Assembly (NCBI RefSeq): GCF_000517105.1
Contig: NZ_ALVT01000034.1
Span: forward strand, 187,101 to 251,100
Length of the DNA: 64,000 nt
Source: Fischerella sp. PCC 9605
GTDB taxonomy: Bacteria; Cyanobacteriota; Cyanobacteriia; Cyanobacteriales; Nostocaceae
Direction: 5' to 3'
Shown here: positions 35,185 through 44,514 of the stretch, in pieces
How positions within the stretch are numbered: position 1 is the stretch's first letter
Layout: every line of letters starts with the position of its first letter
Notes under the pieces: generated by a model
Told to the model about the DNA's origin: nothing
Databases searched by the model: none
The model's input: the letters and a program-made list of their open reading frames with translations, nothing else
Position numbers and translations under genes: made by a program

Positions 35185-35810
35185 TTCTCCGGTTTATTTA
35201 TGAATTTGTGAGACTGAATTTGCATTTATGATTTCTTGTTAGTTGGGTAATAAGCAGTCGCAGCTTGCTTATTCAACAAAATCTAGTTTGCCAAAACCAT
35301 ACTTAGAAATAGGGATTAATAGCTAGAAGCGAGGGAAGATAATTTTTTATACTTTGCTAGAGGTATCAGGACTTAGTCTTGCTAAATTATATTGACTGTC
35401 CTCCGATCAAAAAACTGTTAAATTTAACATCTTTCACCAGTTCTAAACAAGCCCACCACCATCGTTATCAGGTTGAACCTAGTAACAATAATTAGAGCCA
35501 GGTCTCTCCCACTCAGTTCAGCATTCTCCTCTTCGAGGAGAATATTTTCCATATTTTTCAGGTATAAAAACGCCACGATAAAAATGTATGCTGAATCCAT
35601 CAGCAAATGCATTGCTGGCTCTTTTTATATGTCAAATCTAAATTTGGATAGCTCGCCACATACAACTCAAATAAACAAGTCCGATCGGAACAAAGTTATC
35701 TCAGTAATCAGCAATTGACTATCAAAATAAACACGATACGGGAAAAAGAACTGATTTAGCTGTTTAATAATAGTTTTGTACCATTTTTAATCAAAGCTTT
35801 AAGGTAGGTA
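35185..35810. other. Long intergenic region without a clear gene
   Basis: A perfect inverted repeat with a UUCG-type loop (ATTCTCCTC and GAGGAGAAT, 35523-35543) is followed by ATTTTCCATATTTTT, so it may terminate plus-strand transcripts. A minus-strand frame at 35424-35612 reads through this palindrome, has no ribosome binding site and is not called. Confidence 0.4.
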
Positions 35811-35924
35811 ATGGTAAGAATTGCTTCTATTCAGACTTTCAAGAACGGTAGAATTGCCCAACTCGTGTCTGTGTATCTCAAAACAATGACTCATTCTGAG
35901 GTAGTAGATATTTTGTCTTTGTAA
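35811..35924 (+). CDS. Very short possible gene, 37 residues
   Basis: ATG 35811 has AAGGTAGG just upstream. The product (MVRIASIQTFKNGRIAQLVS, then VYLKTMTHSEVVDILSL) has normal composition but is unrecognised. It could be a remnant of a longer gene. Low confidence. Confidence 0.22.
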   Translation: MVRIASIQTFKNGRIAQLVSVYLKTMTHSEVVDILSL

Positions 35925-35945
35925 AGTTTAAAAATTAATCCTGAG

Positions 35946-36101
35946 ATGAGCTTGACACAATTGCTAGCAGTAGTAGAATCTACTCAAAGTAATCAAAAAA
36001 ATTCAGGGCAATTGAGTGGTTGGTTTGTGCGTAGTGTCACAGAATCTCCACTCTGGCGCTTAGCATCTACCGGATTACCTAATTCCGGGTTAGGATTATG
36101 A
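35946..36101 (+). CDS. Short possible gene or remnant, 51 residues
   Basis: Begins MSLTQLLAVVESTQSNQKNS and contains GWFVRSVTESPLWRLASTG. It has no ribosome binding site but an intact frame, 21 bases after the previous short frame. It may be the tail of a decayed gene. Confidence 0.22.
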   Translation: MSLTQLLAVVESTQSNQKNSGQLSGWFVRSVTESPLWRLASTGLPNSGLGL

Positions 36102-36179
36102 CTAGCGATGCCTTGATTGGTCATCGATGTTGAATTTCTAAGATTTTATGGACCAAAGTCCACAAGACGGCAGTACTAT

Positions 36180-36231
36180 CCTCCTCTAAGCTGGTGAGCT
36201 TGTCTCCCAGCGCGGGGGAGACATTGGGAGG
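36180..36231 (+). promoter_or_regulatory. Structured mgtE leader with possible RBS sequestration
   Basis: GTCTCCC (36202-36208) and GGGAGAC (36216-36222) form a 7-bp hairpin, and AAGCT/AGCTT (36188-36201) forms a small one before it. The ribosome binding site GGGAGG (36226-36231) can alternatively pair with CCTCC at 36180-36184. Switching between these pairings could control translation. No known Mg2+ riboswitch class was recognised. Confidence 0.35.
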
Positions 36232-36237
36232 TTTATC

Positions 36238-37593
36238 ATGCTTGTACAGGACGTTCGCAATTCTGTCATTGACGTCGCTGACTTAAATCAGCTGAAATGG
36301 GATTTAAATCGTTTACAACCCGTTGATGTGGGGGAGTACATTACGCAATTGCCCAGCAAACAACGGGCGATCGCATTCCGCCTACTCAACAAAAATCAGG
36401 CGACTGATGTTTTTGAATATCTACCTCTAGAAGTGCGGGAAGAATTACTCGATTCTCTGCAAGATTTACAGGTAGCACAAATTGTCGAAGCGATGAGTCC
36501 CGACGATCGGGCAGAATTGTTTGATGAATTACCTGCGAAGGTTGTCAGACGATTATTACAGCAACTTAGCCCAGAACAACGACAAGCTACAGCAACAATT
36601 CTTGGCTATCCCGAAGGTACTGCTGGACGGGTAATGACTACAGAATACGTGCGGTTGCGAGAAGGATTGACTGTAGGTGAAGCTTTGAGAAAAATTCGCC
36701 TGCAAGATGAAGATAAAGAGACGATTTACTACGCCTACGTTACAGACGATAACCGCAAGTTGGTAAGCGTTGTTTCCTTGCGGCAGTTACTGTTTACTTT
36801 TCCCGATGTCTTGATCGGAGATATAGCCGGCGATCGCGTCGTCAGAGTCAGAACGGAAACACCCCAAGAAGAAGTCGCCCGCATCATGAAGCGCTATGAC
36901 TTAATCGCTTTACCCGTGGTTGACCGGGAAGACAGATTGGTCGGTATTATCACAATTGATGATGTGGTCGATATTCTGGAGGAAGAAGCCACAGAAGACA
37001 TTCAAAAGCTGGCGGGTGTGAGTGGTGGAGATGAAGCCGCCTTGTCGCCTCCTTTGATGACAATCAAGAAGCGCCTACCGTGGCTGTTTGGAATTATGTT
37101 GCTGTACATCGGGGCATCTAGTGCGATCGCGCCGTTTCAGTCCACCATTGCAATGGTTCCGGTACTGGCTGTAATTATGCCGCTTTTCTCCAATACGGGT
37201 GGTACTGTTGGCATTCAAGCTTTAACAGTGACTATCCGCGGACTTGGTGTGGGAGAGGTAACACCCAAGGATACTCTGAAAATTCTTCGTAAGGAACTTA
37301 CGGCAGGACTAGGTACAGCTTTAGCATTGGGTATGACTATGATTTGTCTTTCCCTAATTTGGGCACCTCCTCAAGAACGTTGGGTGTCATTAATTGCTGG
37401 AACGGTGATGGCAACAAATACGCTGGTAGCTGTCACTCTCGGAACTTTGTTACCAATGGGCTTAAAGCGTCTGAAACTCGATCCCGCCCTAGTTAGTGGA
37501 CCGTTAGTGACTACAATGCTGGATGCGATTGGGTTCGTGATTTTCTTAACACTGATTTCTACAGCTTTGCGTATTTTCCACTTAAAGGTTTGA
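36238..37593 (+). CDS. mgtE: Magnesium transporter MgtE
   Basis: A 451-residue Mg2+ channel of the plasma membrane, gated by its cytosolic Mg2+-binding domains. The N domain (about 20-130: MSPDDRAELFDELPAKVVRRL) is followed by a tandem CBS pair (about 135-260: TVGEALRKIRLQ, TPQEEVARIMKRYDLIALPV). Five membrane helices run from about 285 onwards, with the pore segment VPVLAVIMPLFSNTGGTVGI and the C-terminal SGPLVTTMLDAIGFVIFL. All family landmarks are present. ATG 36238 follows GGGAGG at 6 bases. A hairpin lies in the leader and a perfect stem follows the stop. Confidence 0.95.
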   Translation: MLVQDVRNSVIDVADLNQLKWDLNRLQPVDVGEYITQLPSKQRAIAFRLLNKNQATDVFEYLPLEVREELLDSLQDLQVAQIVEAMSPDDRAELFDELPAKVVRRLLQQLSPEQRQATATILGYPEGTAGRVMTTEYVRLREGLTVGEALRKIRLQDEDKETIYYAYVTDDNRKLVSVVSLRQLLFTFPDVLIGDIAGDRVVRVRTETPQEEVARIMKRYDLIALPVVDREDRLVGIITIDDVVDILEEEATEDIQKLAGVSGGDEAALSPPLMTIKKRLPWLFGIMLLYIGASSAIAPFQSTIAMVPVLAVIMPLFSNTGGTVGIQALTVTIRGLGVGEVTPKDTLKILRKELTAGLGTALALGMTMICLSLIWAPPQERWVSLIAGTVMATNTLVAVTLGTLLPMGLKRLKLDPALVSGPLVTTMLDAIGFVIFLTLISTALRIFHLKV

Positions 37594-37635
37594 GTTCTAC
37601 CATCTCTCCATAGTTATCACCGCGCTGTCGCTGCC

Positions 37636-37668
37636 AATAATCCTCCCAACGATATTGGGAGGATTATT
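37636..37668. terminator. Perfect 14-bp hairpin after mgtE
   Basis: AATAATCCTCCCAA and TTGGGAGGATTATT close a 5-base loop, 42 bases after the mgtE stop. It is symmetrical, so it can serve mgtE and the convergent RodZ-like gene. Confidence 0.75.
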
Positions 37669-37783
37669 ACGTTTATACGATTCTGGGAGAAAAATAATAG
37701 AAAAAAGTAAGTAAAAGTAAAAAGGCAAAAAATCAGAAAAATTTTTTACCTTATTACTTTTTATCTTTTACCTCTTTCCCTGA

Positions 37784-38902
37784 CTACAGCGCCTCCGGTG
37801 GGGAAATATCAGGGCCAACAGTAATACCAGCATTACTAGACTTGATTCCTGGTATAGTAGTTGGTTCTTGTTGCTTGAGTGACTCCGAAACTGAAGAAGA
37901 AGTTGGAGTAGTAGTAAACGCATCTTGATTGATCTGTCTGTTAGTATCCCCTTGCTGCGACACTAGCGACAATCCTCCTAGGGCACTAGCCACAAGCGCT
38001 GTATAACCTACATACAAATGTATGGGGCGGATTTCCAATCCCAATCCCTTAGAACTCTTTTTAGACTCATACCAAGAGGGCAAAATAGATTTTACTGGTT
38101 CGGATTTTGGTAAAGAAGCGGCTAAAGCTGTGCCATTTAGTCCCAAAGCATTTCCCATCACGCGGATAAAACCGCGCACAAATACATCTTCTGGTAGTAA
38201 CTCCCAATTTCCGTTCTCTATTGCTTCCATTTGATGCACAGGTACATGAGTGTAAACGTTGAGTTGGTATAGAGAAAGATTTTGAGACTCGCGAACCAGC
38301 CGGAGTTGTTGCCCAACTTGACGCAGACACTCTGTGCGTTGTTGGGCTGCTGTTTGTTTGGTTAGTTCAGCTTTGGAAATTTTCTTATTCTTGAGCCATG
38401 CCAACGGTGTTTTTGCCGTCGCAGCGTTTTCTGTGGATATTACTTTTTTTTTAGTTATATTTGCTACTAAATCAGCTTGTGGCGACAAGTTGTCTATTCC
38501 AATATTTTCTCTGTTAATTTTTGTATTAAATTTAGCGTTTGTTAAACACTGTAATAAGTCATTGGAATTATCTTGTGGTACATCTTGTGAAAAATTGGTC
38601 GTTTCTATTTGTTGTTGATTATCTGTAGTTTGTTCAACAGTTTTTTCAACTTTTTGATACTGTTGGACAAGTTGTCGAAATGCTAAACCGATTGCTTCTC
38701 GACCTACAGCTTTTAATAACATCTTGCCTTGTTCTGCCGAATCACCAAATAATTGCTGCACACTAGCCAAGGCATGGCGATACACTTGAGAGCAATGCAA
38801 TTCTGCTTCTATTTCTCCCAAAAGCGATCGCAAGTCATCTTGAGAAATTTCAATAGTAGGATTGCCCAAAATTTGTAAAAAGTACATCGGTGTGGTAGCC
38901 AT
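37784..38902 (-). CDS. RodZ-like helix-turn-helix membrane protein
   Basis: A 372-residue protein. The N-terminal 90 residues (FLQILGNPTIEISQDDLRSL onwards) and a low-complexity Gln/Asn/Thr linker precede a HTH_25 domain at about 195-265. That domain reads LRQVGQQLRLVRESQNLSLY, QMEAIENGNWELLPEDVFVR and GFIRVMGNALGLNGTAL. A single membrane segment follows (YVGYTALVASALGGLSLV), then a Ser/Thr-rich outer tail. RodZ links MreB to the wall synthesis machinery; here the extra N-terminal domain is unusual and its role is unknown. A second RodZ-like gene lies at 40335. Confidence 0.75.
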   Translation of the reverse strand: MATTPMYFLQILGNPTIEISQDDLRSLLGEIEAELHCSQVYRHALASVQQLFGDSAEQGKMLLKAVGREAIGLAFRQLVQQYQKVEKTVEQTTDNQQQIETTNFSQDVPQDNSNDLLQCLTNAKFNTKINRENIGIDNLSPQADLVANITKKKVISTENAATAKTPLAWLKNKKISKAELTKQTAAQQRTECLRQVGQQLRLVRESQNLSLYQLNVYTHVPVHQMEAIENGNWELLPEDVFVRGFIRVMGNALGLNGTALAASLPKSEPVKSILPSWYESKKSSKGLGLEIRPIHLYVGYTALVASALGGLSLVSQQGDTNRQINQDAFTTTPTSSSVSESLKQQEPTTIPGIKSSNAGITVGPDISPPEAL

Positions 38903-39317
38903 TATTAGAAGTCTCTTTTAGTAATAAAGCAAAGGAAAGTTATATCTGTATCATTTCTTCTAACTTTATGCCCACAGTTCCGGACTATTAGGTATCAATT
39001 TTGTGCTGATTTGAGATCAACAGCACAGAGATTAACTACCTAGGGGATTGTAATTTTTTCTAAAAATTTCATGAGGTATGGAGAAAAGATTTTGAAACTT
39101 ACGAAAAGCAGAGTCACTCATTTCGCAAATAAGTAGAAAGCAGAAGGGAAAAAGCTTTTCCTGAAATGGTTTTACTGACTGATATTTTAGGTTTAATTAT
39201 GTCTACTTACTTATAAAGATTTTAATAACATCTGGTATACAAAATTTTATTGTTTTCATTAGTAAAATATATTAATCAAGCATCAAAAATACGATCTGCT
39301 TTTATGTGTCATATAAT
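38903..39317. other. AT-rich intergenic region
   Basis: About 415 bases between two minus-strand genes, holding the promoter of the RodZ-like gene. I see no further gene, repeat array or terminator. Confidence 0.4.
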
Positions 39318-40199
39318 TTACCTTGCTTGTCGAACAAAAATTCGTACTGCTCGTAGATATTCCGCAGGAGCGACTTCTGCAACGTTGTTATGTTCTGCGT
39401 CAGGAACTATGAGTAATTTTTTCGGTTCTGGAGCAGCAGCATAAAGTTTTTGACTCATAAAAGCAGGCACAATTGAATCAGCAATGCCGTGAATGAATAA
39501 AACGGGCATTTTTAACTTAGGTACTTTTTTGATTGATTCAAACCGCTGCGTCAGTATCAGATCGACAGGAAACATCCAAAAAAGGTTCCGATGAGCTACT
39601 ACCTCGCGAACTGAGGTAAAAGAGCTTTCCACAATTAATCCAGCAGCTTCTGGCTGTTTGACAGCTAAATCAATTGCTATTGCACCACCCAGAGAATGCC
39701 CGTAGATAAAAATTTGACTAGGTGAAATCTTGCGTTGCTGTACTAAATAATCCCAAGCTATGGCAGCATCTTGATAAACACGCATTTCATTGGGAAAACG
39801 ACCTTGACTGCGACCGTAACCCCGATAATCAATTAGTAATACTGAAAACCCCTGTTGATAAAATCGATTGGCGTGGGCAATGTTTGCGCCAATATTGATA
39901 CCGTTACCATGCAGATACAACAGCACTTTTCCATCGGATTTATTTGCGCCAAGCCACCAACCGTGGATATATTCCACTTTTTGCGATCTTATTCTTACAG
40001 GTATCCAAACTTCTTCATAAGGTAAATTTAAAAACTCTGGTGTAGTTTCAATTACTGAGGATGGAAAAAAGATAAATTGTGGTTGCCGAAAAAAAATCAG
40101 TATACAAACAGCACAGTAAACTAAAACTACTACTACACCAGTCCAAATGAGCGGATAAATAAACAATTGTATTGTATGTTGCAGCTTCCTTCTCAACAT
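39318..40199 (-). CDS. Membrane-anchored alpha/beta hydrolase (BEM46/lysophospholipase-like)
   Basis: A 293-residue protein with an N-terminal membrane segment (about 13-36: YPLIWTGVVVVLVYCAVCIL) and an alpha/beta hydrolase fold. Landmarks are the strand-loop YLHGNGINIGANIAHANRFY, the RGYGRSQGRFPNE segment typical of BEM46 proteins, nucleophile GHSLGG, the acid in HGIADSIVP and the histidine in DAEHNNV. The active site therefore faces the side opposite the anchor start or the cytosol; topology is not certain. The substrate is unknown. It is divergent from the RodZ-like gene at 40335. Confidence 0.85.
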   Translation of the reverse strand: MLRRKLQHTIQLFIYPLIWTGVVVVLVYCAVCILIFFRQPQFIFFPSSVIETTPEFLNLPYEEVWIPVRIRSQKVEYIHGWWLGANKSDGKVLLYLHGNGINIGANIAHANRFYQQGFSVLLIDYRGYGRSQGRFPNEMRVYQDAAIAWDYLVQQRKISPSQIFIYGHSLGGAIAIDLAVKQPEAAGLIVESSFTSVREVVAHRNLFWMFPVDLILTQRFESIKKVPKLKMPVLFIHGIADSIVPAFMSQKLYAAAPEPKKLLIVPDAEHNNVAEVAPAEYLRAVRIFVRQAR

Positions 40200-40334
40200 G
40201 CGAGTATTTATGTATACAATATAGTCGCCAAAATTTGCGATTGTATCATTTCACAATTAACATTTTGTATCAAAAAAATTATGATTGAAAAGTTTAATAA
40301 ATAAAAAATAGTAGATTTCAGTAAATTTTGGGAG

Positions 40335-41222
40335 ATGACAGTGACGTCGTTCAATGAGGCTCAACAAGAGCAACTCAAGGAAATAGGGGCATATTTACGA
40401 CAGATTCGACAAGAAAAATCTGTACGTATAGAGCAAATAACAGCTCAAACTCTGATTAGACAAGCTTTTTTAGAAGCTTTGGAAGAAGGTAGATATGAAG
40501 ACTTACCCGAACCTGTCTTTGTTCAAGGATTTATCCGCCGCTATGGAGATGCCTTGGGGCTAGATGGTACAGCTTTAGCTAAAAATTTTGCAATTAATTT
40601 TTTCCTTCTTGACTCTGGTAATGCTGGTAATGATAGTAAGAATTCAAAACAAAACTCAAATATCTCAAATATACATATTCCTCTTGTCGTCCCCTATGTA
40701 ATACTATTAGCTGTTGCTTCTTTCTTACTATTTTTTCGACTCAATCCAAAAAATCCAGCCGATTCTGTTGCTAGCAACCAAAAACTCAAAGCCTCTTCAG
40801 AAAAAACAGTACCTACACCCATAGCTTCACTACCAGAAACACCTGCTCCCACTCCAGCACCAATACCTTCATCATTAGAAATATCCCCTTCTACACCAGA
40901 AACACCTGCTCCCACTCCAACAGCTACAGCTTCATCACCGGAAGCACTCCCTTCTAACCTCATAGCTACCCCAGTCGAAGTAACCATTGAGCTTCAAGGC
41001 GAATCATGGGTACGAGTGAAAGCAGATGGCAAAACAGCGTTTGAGGGGACTTTAAACAAGGGAGAACGAAAAACTTGGACAGCAAACAAGCAATTGACTA
41101 TACTCTCTGGAAATGCAGGTGCAGTATTGATTTCTGCGAACAATAACGAACGTAAACCTTTAGGAGGTTTAGGGAGTATTAAGCAAGTGACTTTTACTCC
41201 TGAAACAGTCCAGAGTCAATAG
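40335..41222 (+). CDS. RodZ-like helix-turn-helix/DUF4115 membrane protein
   Basis: A 295-residue protein with classic RodZ order. A cytosolic HTH_25 at about 12-95 (LKEIGAYLRQIRQEKSVRIE, RYEDLPEPVFVQGFIRRYGD) is followed by a membrane helix at about 117-138 (IPLVVPYVILLAVASFLLFF). A Pro/Thr-rich linker with a doubled ETPAPTP unit comes next, then a DUF4115 beta domain at about 212-290 (EVTIELQGESWVRVKADGKT). RodZ bridges the MreB cytoskeleton to wall synthases in cell shape control. The start ATG 40335 has GGGAGA nearby. The internal linker repeat (PETPAPTP at two places) suggests a small tandem duplication. Confidence 0.85.
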   Translation: MTVTSFNEAQQEQLKEIGAYLRQIRQEKSVRIEQITAQTLIRQAFLEALEEGRYEDLPEPVFVQGFIRRYGDALGLDGTALAKNFAINFFLLDSGNAGNDSKNSKQNSNISNIHIPLVVPYVILLAVASFLLFFRLNPKNPADSVASNQKLKASSEKTVPTPIASLPETPAPTPAPIPSSLEISPSTPETPAPTPTATASSPEALPSNLIATPVEVTIELQGESWVRVKADGKTAFEGTLNKGERKTWTANKQLTILSGNAGAVLISANNNERKPLGGLGSIKQVTFTPETVQSQ

Positions 41223-41277
41223 TCATTTTTTATTCGTAATAACTAAGGACAAAGGACTAATGATTAATGACTATTGA

Positions 41278-42735
41278 CTAAATTTGAGGCACACGCAGAT
41301 GCCATGATGTTGATTGCTCATATGCGTAAGCCACCTGAAAAAGCTGGTCTTCTCGCAGTGGCTTACCAATTAGCTGCAAACCAATCGGTAATCCATTGTC
41401 ATCAAAGCCACACGGCACACTTATACCTGGTAAACCTGCAAGATTCACGGGTATAGTCATCAAGTCAACTAAGTACATGCTGAGAGGATCGGCAGTTTTT
41501 TCTCCCGCCTTGAATGCTGTGGTGGGAACTGTAGGACAGGCTAAGACATGAACTTGTTCAAAAGCTTTTTCAAAGTCTTCTTTAATAAGAGTGCGTACTT
41601 TTTGTGCTTTTAAATAATAAGCATCGTAATAGCCAGCAGAGAGGGCGTAGGTTCCTAGCATAATTCGGCGTTTCACTTCTGCACCGAAACCAGTAGCACG
41701 AGTACGGGTGTACATCTCTATTAAGTTTTCTGTATCAGCAGCACGGTAGCCATACTTGACACCGTCGTAACGAGCCAAATTTGCTGAAGCTTCCGAAGGA
41801 GCAATGATGTAGTAGCTGGGCAAACCATAGCGGAAGCGAGGACAGGAAACTACATGAATTTCTGCACCCAAGGATTGCAATTGATCGAGTGCTTTGGTAA
41901 TTGCTTGCTCAACTTGTGAATCTAAGCCTTCACCAAAAGTTTCTTTAATGATGCCTATTCTGAGTTGTCCTCTGGGTTTGAGGTCTGGTTTTAAGACTGA
42001 GAGGTAATCGGGAATGGGAACTTTCAAGCTAGTGGAGTCTTTGGGATCGTGACCGGCGATCGCCTGCAATAATATTGCAGCATCCTCAACACTGCGCGCA
42101 AACGGCCCGATTTGATCCAAAGACGAAGCAAACGCCACCAAACCGTAACGAGAAACTAGTCCGTAGGTTGGTTTGATACCCACCACACCGCAAAAAGAAG
42201 CTGGTTGGCGAATCGAACCGCCAGTATCAGAACCAAGGGAAACAGTACATTCTCCTGCTGCTACCGCCGCCGCTGAACCACCAGAAGAACCACCCGAAAC
42301 CCTTGACAAATCCCAAGGATTGGCGGTGAAACCGAAGGCAGAGGTTTCTGTAGAACCGCCCATTGCAAACTCATCCAGATTGGTTTTGCCTACCATGACT
42401 GCATCGGCATCTGCCAATTTTTGTGTCACAGTTGATTCATAAGGCGGTACAAAATTTTCCAAAATCCGGGAAGCGCAGGTAGTGGTAATTCCTTTGGTGC
42501 ATAGATTGTCTTTGATGCCAATGGGAATGCCTGCCAACAAGCCAATTTCTTCTCCGGCAGCGATTTTGGCATCCACAGCCCGCGCTTTTTCTAACGCCTG
42601 TTCGGCAGTTACGCACAAGAAACTGTGCAATTTCGGCTCTAACGCTTGAATACGGTCTAAAGCTTCTTGAGTAATTTCTACGGCAGAACGTTCTTTGGTG
42701 ACTAACTGTTTGTGCAACTCGCGGATGGATGCCAT
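41278..42735 (-). CDS. gatA: Asp-tRNA(Asn)/Glu-tRNA(Gln) amidotransferase subunit A
   Basis: The amidase subunit of GatCAB, which makes Gln-tRNA-Gln (and Asn-tRNA-Asn) from the misacylated tRNA. It has 485 residues. The Ser-cis-Ser-Lys triad is at about K75 (PIGIKDN), S150 (SGGSSGGSA) and S174 ([10 protein letters not shown]). The amidase signature continues through [20 protein letters not shown], and the C-terminal [16 protein letters not shown] is present. gatB and gatC are not adjacent, which is normal in cyanobacteria. It is complete and of normal length. Confidence 0.97.
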   Translation of the reverse strand: MASIRELHKQLVTKERSAVEITQEALDRIQALEPKLHSFLCVTAEQALEKARAVDAKIAAGEEIGLLAGIPIGIKDNLCTKGITTTCASRILENFVPPYESTVTQKLADADAVMVGKTNLDEFAMGGSTETSAFGFTANPWDLSRVSGGSSGGSAAAVAAGECTVSLGSDTGGSIRQPASFCGVVGIKPTYGLVSRYGLVAFASSLDQIGPFARSVEDAAILLQAIAGHDPKDSTSLKVPIPDYLSVLKPDLKPRGQLRIGIIKETFGEGLDSQVEQAITKALDQLQSLGAEIHVVSCPRFRYGLPSYYIIAPSEASANLARYDGVKYGYRAADTENLIEMYTRTRATGFGAEVKRRIMLGTYALSAGYYDAYYLKAQKVRTLIKEDFEKAFEQVHVLACPTVPTTAFKAGEKTADPLSMYLVDLMTIPVNLAGLPGISVPCGFDDNGLPIGLQLIGKPLREDQLFQVAYAYEQSTSWHLRVPQI

Positions 42736-42911
42736 AATTGCTTCCTTTGTGACTCAAGTCCTTGATTTTAGTACAGTTTAATAATTTCTGTTCAGTTGAT
42801 TTCAGCCGCACAAACAGCTTGGATGGCGGCTTGCATTAGATTAATATGTATTCCACACCAAACAATTCTATAAACTTGTTTATTTTAAAGATTTTCATAG
42901 AGTGGTGAACA

Positions 42912-44267
42912 ATGGTGAAAATTGTAACACGCAGACCGCTAGGCACACAGAACGTATATGACATTGGAGTAGAGAGCGACCATAATTTTGTCATCAAAAA
43001 TGGTTTGGTAGCTTCCAATTGTTTCAACAAATCTCACTCCACAGCTTACGGTTATGTAACATATCAAACTGCGTATTTAAAAGCTAATTATCCTTTGGAA
43101 TATATGGCGGCACTGTTGACAGCTAACAGTGGCGATACAGATAAGGTGCAGAAATATATTGCTACCTGTACCAATATGGGTATTCAAATAGACCCACCAG
43201 ATATTAATCGCTCTGGCGTAGATTTTACTCCCGCGGGTGGCAAGGTTTTGTTTGGATTGTCGGCTGTGCGGAACGTGGGACAAAGTGCGATCGCTTCTAT
43301 TTTAGAAGCCAGAGAAAGCGGGGATGAGTTTAAATCTTTGGCTGATTTTTGCGATCGCGTCGATCTGGGTGCTGTTAACCGCCGTACTTTAGAGTCACTA
43401 ATTTATTGTGGAGCCTTTGACAAAATTGACTCAAACCGCAACCAGTTACTTCACGACTTGCCCCTAGTTTACGACTGGGCACAATCTCGTGCCAAAGATA
43501 GAGCTACCGGTCAGGGAAACCTCTTTGATTTATTAGGTGGTGGATTCTCTAATATTAATAATAACAATCAAGCTCAAAACAGTTTTGACATTGCACCGAA
43601 AGCCAAACCTGTTCCTGATTTACCTCCCCAAGAAAAGTTACGCAGAGAAAAAGAATTATTAGGTTTTTATGTATCAGACCATCCACTCAAATCTATACGA
43701 AACTCAGCGCGCGTCCTAGCTCCAATTAACCTTTCACAACTGAGCGATCAAAAAGAAGATACAGTAATTTGTGCCGTGGTTATGCTCAACAATGTGAAAA
43801 AAGTGATCACCAAAAAGGGCGATCCAATGGCAATTTTACAAATAGAAGATTTAACTTCACAATCAGAAGCAGTAGCATTTCCTAAATCTTACGAACGCAT
43901 TAGTTCACTGTTACAAGTTGATGCCAGATTAATAATTTGGGGTAAAGTAGATCGACGAGACGACCAAACTCAATTTATTGTTGAAGATGCTGAGCCGGTA
44001 GAAACAGTACAGATGGTGATGGTGGAATTGAGCACTCAACAAGCAGCGACTATTGAAGAACAGCATCGCTTGCGAACAATTCTGCAAGAACAATCAGGGG
44101 ATAAAGAAAAAGCAAAAGTACCGATAATAGGAATTGTCCAGGCTGGGAACTCTCGTCATCTTGTCCGTTTTGGACGACAATTTTGGGTGCAAGATTCTAG
44201 AAGTACTGTTCTGGCTTTGCAAAACGCCAGGTTCCTTGCTCATGTACAACCGCTTATTAATACCTAA
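42912..44267 (+). CDS. dnaE: DNA polymerase III alpha subunit C-terminal half with split intein C-domain
   Basis: Residues 1-36 (MVKIVTRRPLGTQNVYDIGV and following, ending N36) are the C-terminal half of the trans-splicing DnaE intein, with block F around NVYDIGVESDHNF and the terminal N36. Residue C37 starts the extein CFNKSHSTAYGYVTYQTAYL. The extein is the C-terminal part of the replicative polymerase: finger/tail region, helix-hairpin-helix, and an OB fold from about 290. The matching DnaE N-half fused to the intein N-half must be encoded elsewhere in the genome. Splicing joins the two into active PolC-alpha. 451 residues; ATG 42912. Confidence 0.97.
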   Translation: MVKIVTRRPLGTQNVYDIGVESDHNFVIKNGLVASNCFNKSHSTAYGYVTYQTAYLKANYPLEYMAALLTANSGDTDKVQKYIATCTNMGIQIDPPDINRSGVDFTPAGGKVLFGLSAVRNVGQSAIASILEARESGDEFKSLADFCDRVDLGAVNRRTLESLIYCGAFDKIDSNRNQLLHDLPLVYDWAQSRAKDRATGQGNLFDLLGGGFSNINNNNQAQNSFDIAPKAKPVPDLPPQEKLRREKELLGFYVSDHPLKSIRNSARVLAPINLSQLSDQKEDTVICAVVMLNNVKKVITKKGDPMAILQIEDLTSQSEAVAFPKSYERISSLLQVDARLIIWGKVDRRDDQTQFIVEDAEPVETVQMVMVELSTQQAATIEEQHRLRTILQEQSGDKEKAKVPIIGIVQAGNSRHLVRFGRQFWVQDSRSTVLALQNARFLAHVQPLINT

Positions 44268-44514
44268 AATAGATAAGTAAAAAATAATACTTTTATTGAC
44301 TTTTGATAAAAAGAAACAAGCTTTTATCTCTAATGTTTGCATTGGTTCATAGGCTATATTTTTCTCTTGTCTCCGTCATCAGTAATTTAGCTTATCTCTT
44401 AGAGTTTTTATAGTTTTTTTCGTTACTTATGCGGATGATCCTCTCCTAGAGAAAATGGTATTTTTTTATGCCATGAGGATAAATGCAACAACCAGGGCAA
44501 GGAGCAAATACTTA

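Noticed and set aside
35424-35612. Minus-strand open frame of 62 codons
   Set aside because: No ribosome binding site, reads through a perfect palindrome, and has no recognisable domain.
36110-36237. mgtE leader as a classical M-box riboswitch
   Set aside because: The conserved M-box core sequences were not found; only generic hairpins are visible.
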